DNA of 54,543 bases from an uncultured Bacteroidales bacterium. Its GTDB lineage: Bacteria > Bacteroidota > Bacteroidia > Bacteroidales > UBA932. Below, piece by piece: positions 32,851-41,529 of this stretch; the first letter of the stretch is position 1, and the number at the start of each line of letters is the position of its first letter. The stretch spans positions 1 to 54,543 of the forward strand of contig CAMFBM010000015.1 of assembly GCA_945948555.1 (NCBI GenBank), given 5' to 3'. A program made the position numbers and the translations under genes. The notes under the pieces were generated by a model. It did no database searches, was not told the origin of the DNA, and was given only the letters and a program-made list of their open reading frames with translations.

Positions 32851-35799
32851 TTAGAACCTGAAGTAAATATTCAACATATAGTTTATTCCACTCATATAGA
32901 AATATTTAGGATCGAAGCGATAATATCTGTCGGCTCCCGCGCCGTCGATGAGGCGGGTCTGCTCATATCCTCCGGTCTTCACATTCCTGTTGTTCGTGAT
33001 GTTCTTGAGTTCAAGCGAAAATCCGAAATTGTACTTCCTCTGGAAATACCAGGATTTTCCTGCACTTGCATTCAGCAGGAAGACAGGCGCGAACTTTTCC
33101 TGGGCTGCCATATACTCGATCTCTGTCGGAGAAGCGATTCCGTCCGGACCTGCAACCGCCATCTGAGTCCTGTAGAGAGGATTCATATCGAGGTAGGAAT
33201 TGGCGTAGAACTGTCCGTTGATTTCGAAGAACCAGTAGGAGTTGGTCCTGTAGTTGAGGGCAAGATGGGTGGCCAGCTGAGGAGTGCTCGGAACATAGTG
33301 CTTCTGCTGTTTCTCCACAATAGGATTTCCGTCCACATCCACATCAAACACCTTCGTGCCGTCCTCAAGGGTCACCCTCTTGTAAATCGGATGACTCTTC
33401 CAGTAAGGAACCTCCTGGTTGTCGAAGATGACCTCGGAACTGTTGTCAATGGTCTGGGTCATACGAGGGTTTGAGGTATATATGTACTCACCCCAGCTCA
33501 CGACCGCCGACAGGGAGAGACCCTGGAGAGGGAGAGGGATTTTCGCACCCACCTCGATTCCGGCGTGCCTCTGGTCGATTCCGGACATAGCGAAATTGGT
33601 GAAGGAATTCTGGGAATCGTCGTAGAAACTCATCATGTCGGTCTGGTCCATAATCTTTGTCCAGAATCCGGTCACGCGGACGTTGTAGCCGTTGTTGCTG
33701 AACTGATAGGACAGGTCAGTGGAGATGGTCTTCTGAGTGGTGAGATTCGGAGTGAGGGTGTTCCTCGTGCGCGGAGAGACGAATGACTGGTTGAATGTCG
33801 GAGCATCATTGAAATATCCGGCATTCAGGGAGATTCTGTGCCCGCCCTTGAACACGTATGCAGCACCGAGTTTCGCCCTGTAGGTGAAGAAGCGCGCCAC
33901 ATCGGACTTGCCCTTCGAAGTGATTACCTTTCCGTTGGAGTCGTAGGTAGTGAGAGTCTTGCCGTCAACCACGATTTCGTTGCCGTTGTCGTCAAGTCCT
34001 GCGAAAAGACCTTTTCTGACAAGACCTTCACGCCAGAAACTGTCGTAGCCGGCATTCAGGGCGATGTTTCCGGTAAATCCTCCGACAGTGAACTGTCCGT
34101 TTGCCCAGAGACCTGCACGGCGGATGTGTGCAAAATAGTCATAGCCGTAAATATCCCCGACGTCTACTTTCTGTGCCTTGCGCCCGTTCTGGAGCCAGTA
34201 GTCGAGGTCGTTCTGTACAAGAGCTTCGGAAGATGCGAAATCCCTCTCCGCAAACTGGTCAATGTCAACATAATACTGACCTCCGAGCAGGTCCTTGATC
34301 ACCTTGTAGTTTTCCGTCCTGTTCCATTTGAAATCCACACCGCCGGTGAGGGTGAACAGACTGCTGGCACGCCATTTCACATTGCCTGAAAGGTTGATGT
34401 CGTTCTGGTCCACGTGCCTTTCCTCAAGGGCATATTTGGACCTTCCGCCTTCGCTGTTGTAGTTCACGTTGTAGAGACGGTCCCAGTCGATGTGCTGGTA
34501 CTTGGCGTAGGAAGAAGACCTGTTGGTCCACATTTCATTAGCCCAGAGGGATTTTCCGAGGTTCTGCCGTCCGTAATCCGGATCCTCAAGATAGTAGTAG
34601 CTCGGAAGATTGCGGTAGTAATCCGGCCTCGGATCTGCTGCATCATACCAGTCGAGGGCACTGTAGCCGTTGAAACCTGTACGGTAGAGGAAGGTTGCGG
34701 AAGCCTCCAGATCATCGGAAGGAGTTGCAGTGTACTTCATCACGAAAACAGGCTCAAAAGTCCTGCGGACACGGGCATTGCGCACCTTGCCGTTCTGGTA
34801 GCCCCAGTTGGAGTTGTACATATTGTCACCCATAAGGTCATATACCTCCTGCGTTGAAGCATTCTGCGCTCCTCTCTGTCCCGGAGCGGCGAAAGTGTAG
34901 GCCGTGATGCGGTGCACGTCGTTGATCTTCTTCTCCACTCCGGCATAGTAGGCGAAAGAACGGTAGTAAACTCCCTTTATCCAGTCGTTTCCACCCAGGC
35001 GGGCAGACACGTTGATTGCGTATGAAAGTCCGTTGTCAAGCTCTCCTGAAGCGTAGTTCGCCATCAGACGGAGACGGTAGAGGGCGCTGTTGGTCAGCAC
35101 ACTGAACCTCCATCCCGGACGGACGGCGGCAGGATTGGCGAGAATGTTGGTGATTCCGTTGTAACCGCCGACTCCGCAGTCGGAAGACTCATTGCCGATG
35201 GTGGTCTCCTTGCTCCTGGTCGCCTCGTTGAGTCCGCTCCAGAGGGAATAAGGAGAATATCCGGTCATCGCCTCGTTCATCTTCACCCCGCTCAGATAGA
35301 CATCCTGGGTCTCATTGTTGTAACCTCTGTTCTTGAAGCGGATGGCACTGAAACCATAGCCTGCCACATTGTTATAGGGGTCATTCGAACCGAAGAGAAT
35401 GGCAGGATTGTCGGTGTAGCCGGAATCGTCCATGTCAAACTCGATGAAACTTGAATCATCAACATCCTTCACGGTCTGCGTTGACACCATCGAGACGAAA
35501 ATCAGGTCCTTCACAAAGCCGCCCTCAACGGTCACGTTGACATTCACATCATTGAATCCTTCAGCCTTGACCGTCATCTGGTAAATCCCGTTCTCAAGGC
35601 CTTCAAAAAGGAATTTTCCATCAGTGCCGGCATTTCCGGATGCAACCTTCTCCCCATTGAGGGACAAGGTCACAGCAGCACCCTGCACGGGCATCCTGCC
35701 GGAACGGTTCACGACGGTTCCCTTGACACCTCCGGTCTGTGCCAGAAGCGTGGCCGAGCACAAAACAGTTGCAAAAGCAACAATCAGTTTTCTGAACAT
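32851..35799 (-). CDS. TonB-dependent outer-membrane receptor
   Basis: 982 residues. Signal peptide to about residue 20 (VAFATVLCSATLLAQ). Residues about 22-105 form a carboxypeptidase-regulatory-like beta-sandwich (GVKGTVVNRSGRMPVQGAAV). A plug domain follows (about 125-225; GFSAIRFKNRGYNNETQDVY, GVGGYNGITNILANPAAVRP), then a 22-strand-type barrel ending GINYMLNIYFRF with the terminal Phe used for barrel assembly. It imports a ligand across the outer membrane using the TonB/proton-motive force. It is not a clear SusC, as no SusD gene adjoins; the neighbours are nucleases, so oligonucleotide or nucleoside uptake is suggested. Confidence 0.92.
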   Translation of the reverse strand: MFRKLIVAFATVLCSATLLAQTGGVKGTVVNRSGRMPVQGAAVTLSLNGEKVASGNAGTDGKFLFEGLENGIYQMTVKAEGFNDVNVNVTVEGGFVKDLIFVSMVSTQTVKDVDDSSFIEFDMDDSGYTDNPAILFGSNDPYNNVAGYGFSAIRFKNRGYNNETQDVYLSGVKMNEAMTGYSPYSLWSGLNEATRSKETTIGNESSDCGVGGYNGITNILANPAAVRPGWRFSVLTNSALYRLRLMANYASGELDNGLSYAINVSARLGGNDWIKGVYYRSFAYYAGVEKKINDVHRITAYTFAAPGQRGAQNASTQEVYDLMGDNMYNSNWGYQNGKVRNARVRRTFEPVFVMKYTATPSDDLEASATFLYRTGFNGYSALDWYDAADPRPDYYRNLPSYYYLEDPDYGRQNLGKSLWANEMWTNRSSSYAKYQHIDWDRLYNVNYNSEGGRSKYALEERHVDQNDINLSGNVKWRASSLFTLTGGVDFKWNRTENYKVIKDLLGGQYYVDIDQFAERDFASSEALVQNDLDYWLQNGRKAQKVDVGDIYGYDYFAHIRRAGLWANGQFTVGGFTGNIALNAGYDSFWREGLVRKGLFAGLDDNGNEIVVDGKTLTTYDSNGKVITSKGKSDVARFFTYRAKLGAAYVFKGGHRISLNAGYFNDAPTFNQSFVSPRTRNTLTPNLTTQKTISTDLSYQFSNNGYNVRVTGFWTKIMDQTDMMSFYDDSQNSFTNFAMSGIDQRHAGIEVGAKIPLPLQGLSLSAVVSWGEYIYTSNPRMTQTIDNSSEVIFDNQEVPYWKSHPIYKRVTLEDGTKVFDVDVDGNPIVEKQQKHYVPSTPQLATHLALNYRTNSYWFFEINGQFYANSYLDMNPLYRTQMAVAGPDGIASPTEIEYMAAQEKFAPVFLLNASAGKSWYFQRKYNFGFSLELKNITNNRNVKTGGYEQTRLIDGAGADRYYRFDPKYFYMSGINYMLNIYFRF

Positions 35800-35816
35800 A
35801 TCAATCTAATGTTAGT

Positions 35817-36896
35817 TTATTTGCTTACTACTATATAGGTAGGAAAATGGTCGCTGTAGCCTCCGATGAAGGAACCGTTTGAGAAGGTCCTGAAAGGATA
35901 GCCCTTGTACTGTCCTTTCTGTGTGACCATGAAAGGACGGCGGAACACCACCCCGTAATGTCCCTTCTTGTCTGCCGTACGGATTTTAAGGCCACCTTCA
36001 GGAGCGTTGAGAAGGTTCTCGTTGATGAGGATCAGGTCATAGATGCTCCACTCTCCCTGGTAGGCAAGCGAGCCGAAGCCCTGCTTGTACATAGACAGGA
36101 ACGGTGAATAGAAATCAGTCTTGCCGACCTCCTGAGGATTTTCCTTGCCATGGAGGTAAACGGCCATACTGTCGTCCGTCGGGTTGTCGTTCATATCTCC
36201 CATAACGGCGATCTTGATTCCCGGATATTTCTCCATCATCCCGAGGGCGTGGTTGTAGATGATTTCTCCCCCTCGGCTGCGAAGGTCACCGCCCTTGCCT
36301 CCGATTCGGGACGGAAGATGGGCGACATAGAATGCAAAATGCTCTCCGTCAATCGTTCCGTGAACCATCAGTATGTCACGGGTACGGAATTTTTTCTGCT
36401 GTTCCCTGTTCATTGCGAACTCTATTGCACTGCCTTCGAAGGTGAAAGGAATCGACTCGCTGTCGATATAGGTGAACTGCTCGGGCTTGTAGAGCAGGGC
36501 CACGTCCACTCCACGGCGGTCAGGACCGTCATAGTGGACAATCTGGTAGTTCGCCTCCGCAATCTCCGGCTGGCTCACAAGATCCTCCAGCACAAGACGG
36601 TTCTCGATTTCGCTGACTCCGAGAATGGTGTGGTAGCGCCCGTTGGCATCGGCCATCGTCCTGATGACAGTAGCCATATTGTGAAGTTTCTTGTTGTACT
36701 TCGCCTCGGTCCACTTGTTTTTCCCTTCCGGCAGGAATTCCTCGTCGTTCTTCGCAGGATCGTCGTATGTGTCGAAAAGGTTTTCAAGATTGTAGAAACC
36801 GATGACATAGTTCCTTTTCCCCTTCTCCCCGTCCTGGGCATACAAGCCGAAGGAGAGCGAAAGCAGGAACAGAATGGTGTAAAGTCTGTGTTTCAT
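35817..36896 (-). CDS. Secreted endonuclease/exonuclease/phosphatase-family enzyme
   Basis: 359 residues from the ATG at 36896, which starts a signal peptide (LYTILFLLSLSFGLYAQ). EEP catalytic motifs are complete: Asn in VIGFYNLENLFDT, Glu in GVSEIENRLVLE, RRGVDVALLYKP, FYVAHLPSR, the Asp-Asn pair in VMGDMNDNPTD, and the final SDHFP. The family contains DNases, phosphodiesterases and nucleotidases acting with Mg2+. With no lipobox it is likely periplasmic or secreted. It lies between the NUC1 gene (12 bases) and the TonB receptor gene (17 bases) and could trim nucleic-acid fragments into transportable pieces. Confidence 0.93.
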   Translation of the reverse strand: MKHRLYTILFLLSLSFGLYAQDGEKGKRNYVIGFYNLENLFDTYDDPAKNDEEFLPEGKNKWTEAKYNKKLHNMATVIRTMADANGRYHTILGVSEIENRLVLEDLVSQPEIAEANYQIVHYDGPDRRGVDVALLYKPEQFTYIDSESIPFTFEGSAIEFAMNREQQKKFRTRDILMVHGTIDGEHFAFYVAHLPSRIGGKGGDLRSRGGEIIYNHALGMMEKYPGIKIAVMGDMNDNPTDDSMAVYLHGKENPQEVGKTDFYSPFLSMYKQGFGSLAYQGEWSIYDLILINENLLNAPEGGLKIRTADKKGHYGVVFRRPFMVTQKGQYKGYPFRTFSNGSFIGGYSDHFPTYIVVSK

Positions 36897-36907
36897 AGGA
36901 TTATTGA

Positions 36908-38101
36908 TTATTGCCAAAGATTGTCACTTGTGCTGAAATAGGACTCGACCGTTGCTGCCCGGTCGGCTCCGATTTTCGCAGGAAGATTCACGAAGAAGTC
37001 TTCTCCGACCAGTGCTTCAAGATCGTCGATGGACATCGCCTTGCTCTTCCAGGAACCGGAATACGCCTCGTGAGGGTAGTAGAAAGCGATGCCGGTGTAG
37101 CCTCCTGTAGTGCCCGTTATGCTGATTGTCCCTGACTTCTTGTAGCCGAGAAGGGCCTTGAAATATGCCGTCGGGACCTTCACAGCCTTGCCTTCATTGT
37201 CGTAGGCCACCTTCGAGCTGCCCGCCACGGTGCATCCTGTGCAGACATACAAGGTGTCGAGTCTCCCGGCCCAGCTGCGGATCTTCCCTTCAAGATTGGC
37301 CCATCCCTTCTGGTTCAGGCCGCCTAACTGCGGAGTCATATTGGTCCCATAGAAAGTAGTCTTGTTGGCATCCTTGTACAGCATATCGGCGGAAGGGAGC
37401 TGGTGTCCCCTGTCGTAACCTCCCTTGAAGCCTTTCAGGAGGACAGGCTGGAGCGCCCTCGGAACCTTCGGGTCAAGCCCCCAAGCATCGGTACGGGAAC
37501 CGTTGCCGATTGTCCACTTGTTAAGGGGATATGCAACCCAGTGCGCCACAAGGGCGTCGGTATCCCAAAGATAGGACCAGCTGCGGAATGCCGTCGTAAC
37601 AATAGTCTGTTCGTGGGTAAGGAAATACAAACCTTCGTCCTTGATTGCAGGCAGTTCCATCCATCCCGGAACCGGCTCGCTGACTATTTCAGTCGCCGTT
37701 TCGGTGTTACCTGAACCGCTTGAAGAATACGGATGCTGCGTTACCGGACAGACCGCACGTTTGATTCCGTTGTCAAGAACGATGTTGAGTTCCCTCACCT
37801 CGCTTGACAGATTCTCCCCATACGAAAGGAATATGTCACTTCTGTTGCCGTTCCCGCCCTGTTCGTCAAGTTCGGCCCAAGGCTCCGGATCTTCACCGAA
37901 AAACTCAAGATCTATGGTCCACTCCCCAGCCGCACAGACTTTTACCGGCTGAACACCCTTGCCGCCGCTCAAGTCCGAAATCTTTATGGATACGGAAACA
38001 TCATCAGAAGCCTCCGCCCCGGTCTTCTCGCACGAAAACGCCAAAAGGAAAGGCAGAAAGAGAACCGAAAGCAACGGTTTTATTTTCATCTTGGAATACA
38101 T
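36908..38101 (-). CDS. BACON-domain DNA/RNA non-specific endonuclease (NUC1) lipoprotein
   Basis: 397 residues from the ATG at 38101 (38089 is also possible). Lipoprotein signal LLSVLFLPFLLAFSC. Residues about 35-130 are a BACON-like beta-sandwich (SVSIKISDLSGGKGVQPVKV, WTIDLEFFGE, VLDNGIKRAVCPVTQH). The C-terminal catalytic domain is of the NUC1 beta-beta-alpha-metal type: YDRGHQLPSADML holds the DRGH motif with the general-base His, and YGTNMTPQLGGLNQKGW supplies the metal-binding Asn. It would cut single- and double-stranded DNA and RNA at the cell surface. Lipid anchoring keeps it beside the receptor encoded downstream. Confidence 0.92.
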   Translation of the reverse strand: MYSKMKIKPLLSVLFLPFLLAFSCEKTGAEASDDVSVSIKISDLSGGKGVQPVKVCAAGEWTIDLEFFGEDPEPWAELDEQGGNGNRSDIFLSYGENLSSEVRELNIVLDNGIKRAVCPVTQHPYSSSGSGNTETATEIVSEPVPGWMELPAIKDEGLYFLTHEQTIVTTAFRSWSYLWDTDALVAHWVAYPLNKWTIGNGSRTDAWGLDPKVPRALQPVLLKGFKGGYDRGHQLPSADMLYKDANKTTFYGTNMTPQLGGLNQKGWANLEGKIRSWAGRLDTLYVCTGCTVAGSSKVAYDNEGKAVKVPTAYFKALLGYKKSGTISITGTTGGYTGIAFYYPHEAYSGSWKSKAMSIDDLEALVGEDFFVNLPAKIGADRAATVESYFSTSDNLWQ

Positions 38102-38130
38102 ATTCGATTGTAGATGTCTTTTCAGACACA

Positions 38131-38163
38131 AACGGGCTGCCCAGAGGAGGCGGACAGCCCGTT
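38131..38163 (-). terminator. Hairpin between the first and second genes of the nuclease locus
   Basis: AACGGGCTG (38131-38139) pairs with CAGCCCGTT (38155-38163), followed on the minus strand by TTTGTGTC. It may reduce read-through from the abundant surface lipoprotein gene into the nuclease genes, or process the mRNA. Confidence 0.6.
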
Positions 38164-38183
38164 AGATTTTCGGATATCAATAA

Positions 38184-40328
38184 TTATTTTGCGATGCCTG
38201 TCAACTTGAGGTCATCGACACGGTTTGTATTGCCGGCTGTATTTGCGAATTTTATGCAGAAATCTGCCATATATTCATCAGAGACATCATAAGAGACAGA
38301 ATACCAGCTACCTGCACCAGTATTTTCAGGAATAATATTATCACTCCAGGTTGCACCGCCATCATTACTCAAATAGCATACAAGACTATTGGCTTTACCT
38401 TTTCCTGAGCCTTTTTTATAATTGAACGTAAGTTTTACGGATTTGTATCCTGCCAACTTATCTTCGAAATCAAACAAGATCTCAGTAGCGTCAGAGCCTG
38501 TGTAAGCATTACCTTTTCCAGAAGAGCCCTCAAGCGCACAGGCTTCAGAAGCACCGACTTTCCATTTTCCTGATGTAGGAGTAATCAGACTGCTGGACCA
38601 TCCGGTAAAAGAGCCAATGGCAGTATTTGCTGAAGGCTCACCGAAATCCTCACTATACAAAACCGTCTCAGAACCGCCCGCATTGGCCTTAGCCTGAGTG
38701 ATTACTACAGTGTAATCCTTTGTTGAAATCTCTTCGGAAGTAGTGGAGACTTTGATATTGGCAGTAACAGCTTTCTCAGTGTCCTCATTGGCCGGGAAAG
38801 ACACAGTGACAGTGCCCTCTCCTTTTCCAGTTGCAGGAGAAACAGTAAATTTGGCATTGTCAGAAGTGACTGTCCAATCCACATTACCTGTCACATTGAA
38901 TGTTGCTGATGTCTCGGAAGCAAGAACGGAGATGGCGGTCCTTGATACTCCGAAAGACTTTATATCTTCTGCTCCTTTGCCGTTGAGAGTTACTATTTTG
39001 TTGTTCTTGTCAAATTCGAAAGTTCCCTTATAATTTTTCAATTTACCGAGAATCAGGACCTTGTCTCCGACTGCAATCTGATCTTTAGAGGTAAAATCCG
39101 CTCCTCCTACAAATTTGCCGCTATAGACCATAAAACCTCCCTTCTGTCCCTCATCGGAAATGTAATATGTTACGCTCTTATATTTATCAAAATATTCATC
39201 AACTTTGGAGACTTCACCATAAACATACACTTCAGCAGTTGTTTTGCCATCCTCCAATGCTGAGGCTACCTGATATGCCTTTGCAACATTGTACGGAGAA
39301 GCCTCTGTACCTTCTCCTGAAGGAGTTCCGGTTGGAGCCTCAATCTCTTCTTCCTCTTCAAACTCAACACCGGCAGTGAAATCAACTGCAGTTCCTTCTG
39401 TCTCGGACAAAGAGACATCCAAGTCGTCAAGACGGTAACTGCTCTTTTCAGTCGTTGTAAAGTACAGATACAATTCCGCAGTATTTGCAGGAAGGGTCAC
39501 TGTTGAAGAAATCTTGTCCCATTTGCCGTCAGAAGCACTTCCGGCAGCATAAGTCAAAGCAAGTTTAACCCATTTCTTCCCGTCATTGCTGATGTATGCG
39601 GAGAATTGGTTCTCATCAAAGACGCTTCCGCCAGCCTCTGCTTGGTAAACACCTCTGATGGCACCGAAAGAAATTGTGTAATTTCCTTGTCCCTGCGGGA
39701 GAGAAATCTTCTCAACCTTAAAATATCCGTCAGTAGTGCCAAAGAAAATATTATTCATTCCGGAACCTTTGTACAATGACAATTCATCATCGGACGAATC
39801 AGCATACCCTGAGCCGTTCCTTACTGTAACTCCGGAAGATGCATATGCAACGGTTGAGATTCCGGTTCCTGTCTCATTTTTCCAAGCATCAGTCTGGTCC
39901 AGATATGGATTCTGTGTTGCCTTGGTCTTGTCAAAATCATTATGGTAAACGATATTGGCTCCCTGAGGTCCTTTCTCACCCGCCTGATTGACAGTGAGTG
40001 TCGTATTTCTCAATTTGTTTGTAAATTTGATCTGAACGGACCTGTCATACCCGGAATTGGCCTGGCAGGTAATATTCACTGTCTGATTGCCCTTTGCCGT
40101 TTCAGGATCTATACTAACCCAGGCCTCTTCCCCATCCGGGAAAGAATATTCAACTCTCCATTCGCGTCCGGCAGTCACGTCCACGGACAATGTGGTTTTC
40201 TCAGACGGAAAGTCCAAAGTGTTGGTATTCAAAACGATGTCAAGGGAGTCCCCCCCATCCTCCTTCTTACAGCCGGCAAAAAGAGCCACGGCCGCGAGGG
40301 AGCACAAAAACAAATTTCTCAATTTCAT
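38184..40328 (-). CDS. Large BACON / OB-fold surface lipoprotein
   Basis: 714 residues. Lipoprotein signal LFLCSLAAVALFAGC (Cys20). Domains in order: BACON-type sandwich (about 30-118), a jelly-roll domain (about 125-310; FDKTKATQNPYLDQTDAW, YRLDDLDVSLSE), an OB-fold domain (about 340-450; EVYVYGEVSKVDEYFDKYKS, YYISDEGQKGGFMVYSG, VGDKVLILGKLKNYKGTFEF), a second BACON-type domain (about 455-545; FGVSRTAISVLASETSATFN, VDWTVTSDNAKFTVSPATGK) and a terminal jelly roll (about 555-714). OB folds of this kind accompany extracellular nucleases such as YhcR, so it could bind extracellular nucleic acid. First gene of the locus, with its own promoter. Confidence 0.87.
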   Translation of the reverse strand: MKLRNLFLCSLAAVALFAGCKKEDGGDSLDIVLNTNTLDFPSEKTTLSVDVTAGREWRVEYSFPDGEEAWVSIDPETAKGNQTVNITCQANSGYDRSVQIKFTNKLRNTTLTVNQAGEKGPQGANIVYHNDFDKTKATQNPYLDQTDAWKNETGTGISTVAYASSGVTVRNGSGYADSSDDELSLYKGSGMNNIFFGTTDGYFKVEKISLPQGQGNYTISFGAIRGVYQAEAGGSVFDENQFSAYISNDGKKWVKLALTYAAGSASDGKWDKISSTVTLPANTAELYLYFTTTEKSSYRLDDLDVSLSETEGTAVDFTAGVEFEEEEEIEAPTGTPSGEGTEASPYNVAKAYQVASALEDGKTTAEVYVYGEVSKVDEYFDKYKSVTYYISDEGQKGGFMVYSGKFVGGADFTSKDQIAVGDKVLILGKLKNYKGTFEFDKNNKIVTLNGKGAEDIKSFGVSRTAISVLASETSATFNVTGNVDWTVTSDNAKFTVSPATGKGEGTVTVSFPANEDTEKAVTANIKVSTTSEEISTKDYTVVITQAKANAGGSETVLYSEDFGEPSANTAIGSFTGWSSSLITPTSGKWKVGASEACALEGSSGKGNAYTGSDATEILFDFEDKLAGYKSVKLTFNYKKGSGKGKANSLVCYLSNDGGATWSDNIIPENTGAGSWYSVSYDVSDEYMADFCIKFANTAGNTNRVDDLKLTGIAK

Positions 40329-40388
40329 AATAATAGTAATTGATGTTATTTAATAATAAATATTTACTTGCCTGCACAAAACATCTTG

Positions 40389-40418
40389 CAAATATAAATA
40401 ATATTCCACACAATTCAA
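40389..40418 (-). promoter_or_regulatory. Promoter of the nuclease/TonB locus
   Basis: On the minus strand TTG (40416-40418), 19 bases, then TATATTTG (40389-40396): full Bacteroidota match. About 60 bases of leader precede the ATG at 40328. Confidence 0.7.
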
Positions 40419-40521
40419 GCCACCACCCTCATTTTAACATTCTTTTATCTCGGCATAGAAAATATAAAATACCACAAATAAATATTTATGATAGAATATT
40501 CGCTATAACTAAACAAATATG

Positions 40522-40529
40522 TATATTTG
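40522..40529 (+). promoter_or_regulatory. Promoter -7 box of the hipB-like gene
   Basis: TATATTTG, 7 bases before the preferred ATG at 40537, so the mRNA would be nearly leaderless. Confidence 0.55.
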
Positions 40530-40536
40530 CAGCATT

Positions 40537-40872
40537 ATGAATAACATTTCTCTCACTGACCTTTATGAAAGGTCTAATAATGACATATCCGTCCAACTGG
40601 GAAAACGATTCAGAGACTACAGGATTGCACTCCGCCTGACACAAAAAGATATTTCCAGGCAGACAGGCGTGTCAGTGATGACAATAGTACGTTTTGAGAA
40701 CGGCGAAGGGTCGTCCATAAGGTTGAACAATTTTGTAGCCCTGATGAGAGCCATCCAGAGACTTGAAGGAATTGCCGAATCAATTCCTGAGATTCCTGCG
40801 AGTCTGTATGAGCACCCGGCAGCCAATCAGAGCACAAAAAAAAGAGTAAAAAAACGCCAGAATGAAAAATAA
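40537..40872 (+). CDS. HipB-like XRE-family antitoxin
   Basis: 111 residues from the ATG at 40537. The helix-turn-helix (LGKRFRDYRIALRLTQKDIS, RQTGVSVMTIVRFENGEGSS) is followed by LNNFVALMRAIQRLEGIAES and a basic, Lys/Arg/Gln-rich tail. This is the layout of antitoxins encoded upstream of hipA in Bacteroidota. Its last 11 bases overlap the start of the broken hipA gene. It may survive as an orphan repressor. Confidence 0.85.
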   Translation: MNNISLTDLYERSNNDISVQLGKRFRDYRIALRLTQKDISRQTGVSVMTIVRFENGEGSSIRLNNFVALMRAIQRLEGIAESIPEIPASLYEHPAANQSTKKRVKKRQNEK

Positions 40873-41411
40873 TGTACTGACCGTCTTCCTCTACGGAAAG
40901 ATTTGACCGGAAAGCAGGTACAAAGCAACATTCTGCCACTCTGCGCTCACTTTGTGGAGAAGTCACTTCATACGATGAAATATTCCGTGTATGCCGTCTC
41001 CTTCACCTTCCATATTCCGACACAGAGCAATTGTTCAGACGAACCGTGTTCAACTATCTGGCCGGTGTAACTGACGATCACGACAAAAACTTCTCATTTG
41101 TAATGTCTGAAGACGGAGTATGGAGGCTTTCACCTGCATACGATGTTACTTTTACAGTCGATTACAAGAACCGGTTCATTGCTGACAGACACGCAATGTC
41201 AATTGAGGAAAGTGACAGGTTGGTTTCTCGGAGTCAGTTTCTGAAACTTGCAGAAGAGAATGACGTAAAAAAAGCAGATTCTATTATTTCGCAAGCAGAA
41301 ACAGTTCTGAAAACATTCAGACAAAAGGCCGAGAAAGCATCCATTGACGGATTCCATATCAATCTGATTTCTGAATTCATTCAGGCGCAACTAAATAAAT
41401 TGAAGAAGTAA
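40862..41411 (+). pseudogene. hipA-like kinase toxin, internally deleted
   Basis: The start codon at 40862 overlaps hipB and gives NNVLTVFLYGK, the usual HipA beginning, but the frame ends after 14 codons (TGA 40904-40906). From about 40896 another frame reads ERFDRKAGTKQHSATLRSLC and on through VTDDHDKNFSFVM and WRLSPAYDVTF to the end, which is the C-terminal part of HipA with the catalytic Asp region. Roughly 200 residues in between, including the ATP-binding segment, are gone. So the toxin is inactive, most likely by one internal deletion. Confidence 0.88.
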
Positions 41412-41425
41412 AAAAATATAATATT

Positions 41426-41494
41426 ATGGAGAATGAATATGCCTTGGCTCCGAAGGGTTGTAAACCGGGTGTCTGTGTCGAGACTTATAAATAA
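41426..41494 (+). CDS. Possible 22-residue peptide
   Basis: ATG to TAA encodes MENEYALAPKGC followed by KPGVCVETYK. It lies between the hipA remnant and the GH3 gene, ahead of the latter's promoter box. The two cysteines and lack of low-complexity sequence make it more than trivial, but no family is known to me and there is no clear ribosome-binding site. It may be a chance frame. Confidence 0.2.
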   Translation: MENEYALAPKGCKPGVCVETYK

Positions 41495-41501
41495 ATATTG
41501 T

Positions 41502-41509
41502 TAACTTTG
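41502..41509 (+). promoter_or_regulatory. Promoter -7 box of the GH3 gene
   Basis: TAACTTTG, 20 bases before the ATG at 41530. Confidence 0.6.
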
Positions 41510-41529
41510 CCGCATTAAAAACCAAACCA

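Noticed and set aside
32851..35799. SusC/SusD polysaccharide utilisation locus
   Set aside because: No SusD homologue or glycoside hydrolase is present; the neighbouring enzymes are nuclease-family proteins.
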